Assembly: GCA_002385735.1 (NCBI GenBank)
Contig: DGEB01000039.1
Coordinates: forward strand, 1 to 24,782
Length of the DNA: 24,782 nt
Direction: 5' to 3'
DNA from: Peptococcaceae bacterium UBA3937
Lineage (GTDB): Bacteria; Bacillota; Peptococcia; DRI-13; DTU073
In this document: positions 24,265-24,782 of the stretch, piece after piece
Layout of the letters: each line of letters begins with the position of its first letter
How positions within the stretch are numbered: position 1 is the first letter of the stretch
Notes under the pieces: generated by a model
Database searches by the model: none
The model's input: only the letters and a program-made list of their open reading frames with translations
What the model was told of the DNA's origin: nothing
Translations under genes and position numbers: made by a program

Positions 24265-24782
24265 TTACTTCCCTCCCCCGCCGGTAGTGCAGTCATTAGA
24301 GTTCGAAGCATTATTCCGTAAGGAATTGACATTAACGGTTGGAATATTAAAGATACCAGGATCAGGTGGCTGGAATCCATTCTGCGGATACATATTATTA
24401 ACATTTTCTCTGACCCTGTTCGCCATCTCGGGATCCTGAATCTGGTAGCCTTTATCTTTCTTCGGAAGGGCAGAAGTATTGCTGAACGATTCTATGATGC
24501 CCAGTGTTTGCCCGGTTCCTTTACTTGAGGTATTGACAGTTGCTTTTGGTGTAGTCGTCTTTATTTGTGGGATAATTGAACTAAAATTCACGAATTCTTT
24601 CGGTGGATCTGGGACTAAACTGCCGTTTGGCGTATTAAAGGAAATGGTGGGAGCATAGTTGCCCGCTGCGTTGTTAATGGACATGGTGCCCGTACCATAA
24701 GTGCTGGTTGAATTGAAGCTGATCTGAGGAACGTAAGCACCTGCTCCACCAACGGAAATGTTCGGGTTGTAGGTATTATTGG
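24265..24782 (-). CDS. partial repeat-containing protein, probably surface-exposed (3' part only)
   Basis: The frame is open from the window edge to a TAA at 24265-24267; the last 171 residues are visible and the start is outside. An internal ATG at 24684 is not the start, because the repeat pattern continues upstream of it. The upstream part has four units starting at Tyr, spaced 12, 12 and 14 residues, with consensus Y-x-P-x-I-S-hydrophobic-N/G. The protein is rich in Asn, Thr, Ser and Gly and poor in charge there, then has a Pro-rich middle and a short tail SNSNDCTTGGGGK with a single cysteine. This resembles extracellular beta-rich proteins. Family not recognised; no membrane anchor or sorting signal is seen at the C-terminus. 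Confidence 0.65.
   Translation of the reverse strand, partial: NNTYNPNISVGGAGAYVPQISFNSTSTYGTGTMSINNAAGNYAPTISFNTPNGSLVPDPPKEFVNFSSIIPQIKTTTPKATVNTSSKGTGQTLGIIESFSNTSALPKKDKGYQIQDPEMANRVRENVNNMYPQNGFQPPDPGIFNIPTVNVNSLRNNASNSNDCTTGGGGK

Overview
The window looks like chromosome from an anaerobic, Gram-positive Clostridia-type Firmicute. Supporting signs are near-consensus AGGAGG ribosome sites throughout, SigA-type promoters, intrinsic terminators, and several lineage-typical genes: a SCIFF ranthipeptide with its radical SAM maturase, a trimeric NADH-linked [FeFe]-hydrogenase, a giant 2-hydroxyacyl-CoA dehydratase activase-like protein, a LysM/G5/M23 cell-wall enzyme, walJ with rlmH, and an ECF sigma/anti-sigma envelope operon. 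The hydrogenase resembles those of syntrophic or fermentative Clostridia; the species cannot be read from the sequence. I see no phage, transposon, CRISPR array or origin.

Layout. 1-356: end of a tRNA cluster (3' fragment of one tRNA, tRNA-Val(CAC), tRNA-Gly(CCC), terminator). 365-4790: a monocistronic 1439-aa double activase. 4803-6474: SCIFF peptide scfA with its own promoter, an internal terminator, then maturase scfB. 6568-8367: LysM-G5-M23 peptidase. 8425-9580: terminator, trxB and a 36-aa membrane protein. 9614-11995: MA-type membrane metallopeptidase, walJ, a frameshifted rlmH and a terminator. 12022-13407 (minus strand): NhaD/CitMHS-type antiporter. 13592-15982: polar amino-acid ABC importer (binding lipoprotein, permease, ATPase). 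16001-16284: a self-contained roughly 255-nt transcription unit that may encode a 52-aa protein lacking a normal start codon. 16402-20078: hydCBA hydrogenase operon. 20097-23231: ECF sigma factor, zinc-finger anti-sigma factor and two membrane proteins with overlapping starts. 23318-24229: PHP-family histidinol phosphatase ending in a bidirectional terminator. 24265-24782 (minus strand): 3' part of a repeat-containing, probably surface-exposed protein that leaves the window.

How the genes fit together. The hydrogenase probably reoxidises NADH by making H2. Its flavoprotein subunit stops where bifurcating enzymes continue into a ferredoxin domain, which points to a simpler ferredoxin-independent enzyme. 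The sigma operon looks like an envelope-stress module. The most interesting structural points are: a hairpin between a perfect Shine-Dalgarno and the start codon of the activase; a terminator between SCIFF precursor and maturase; the start-less small unit at 16001-16284; and a stem before the peptidase start that can form fully only in read-through transcripts. All functions are inferred from sequence motifs and remembered family knowledge; no database search was run.
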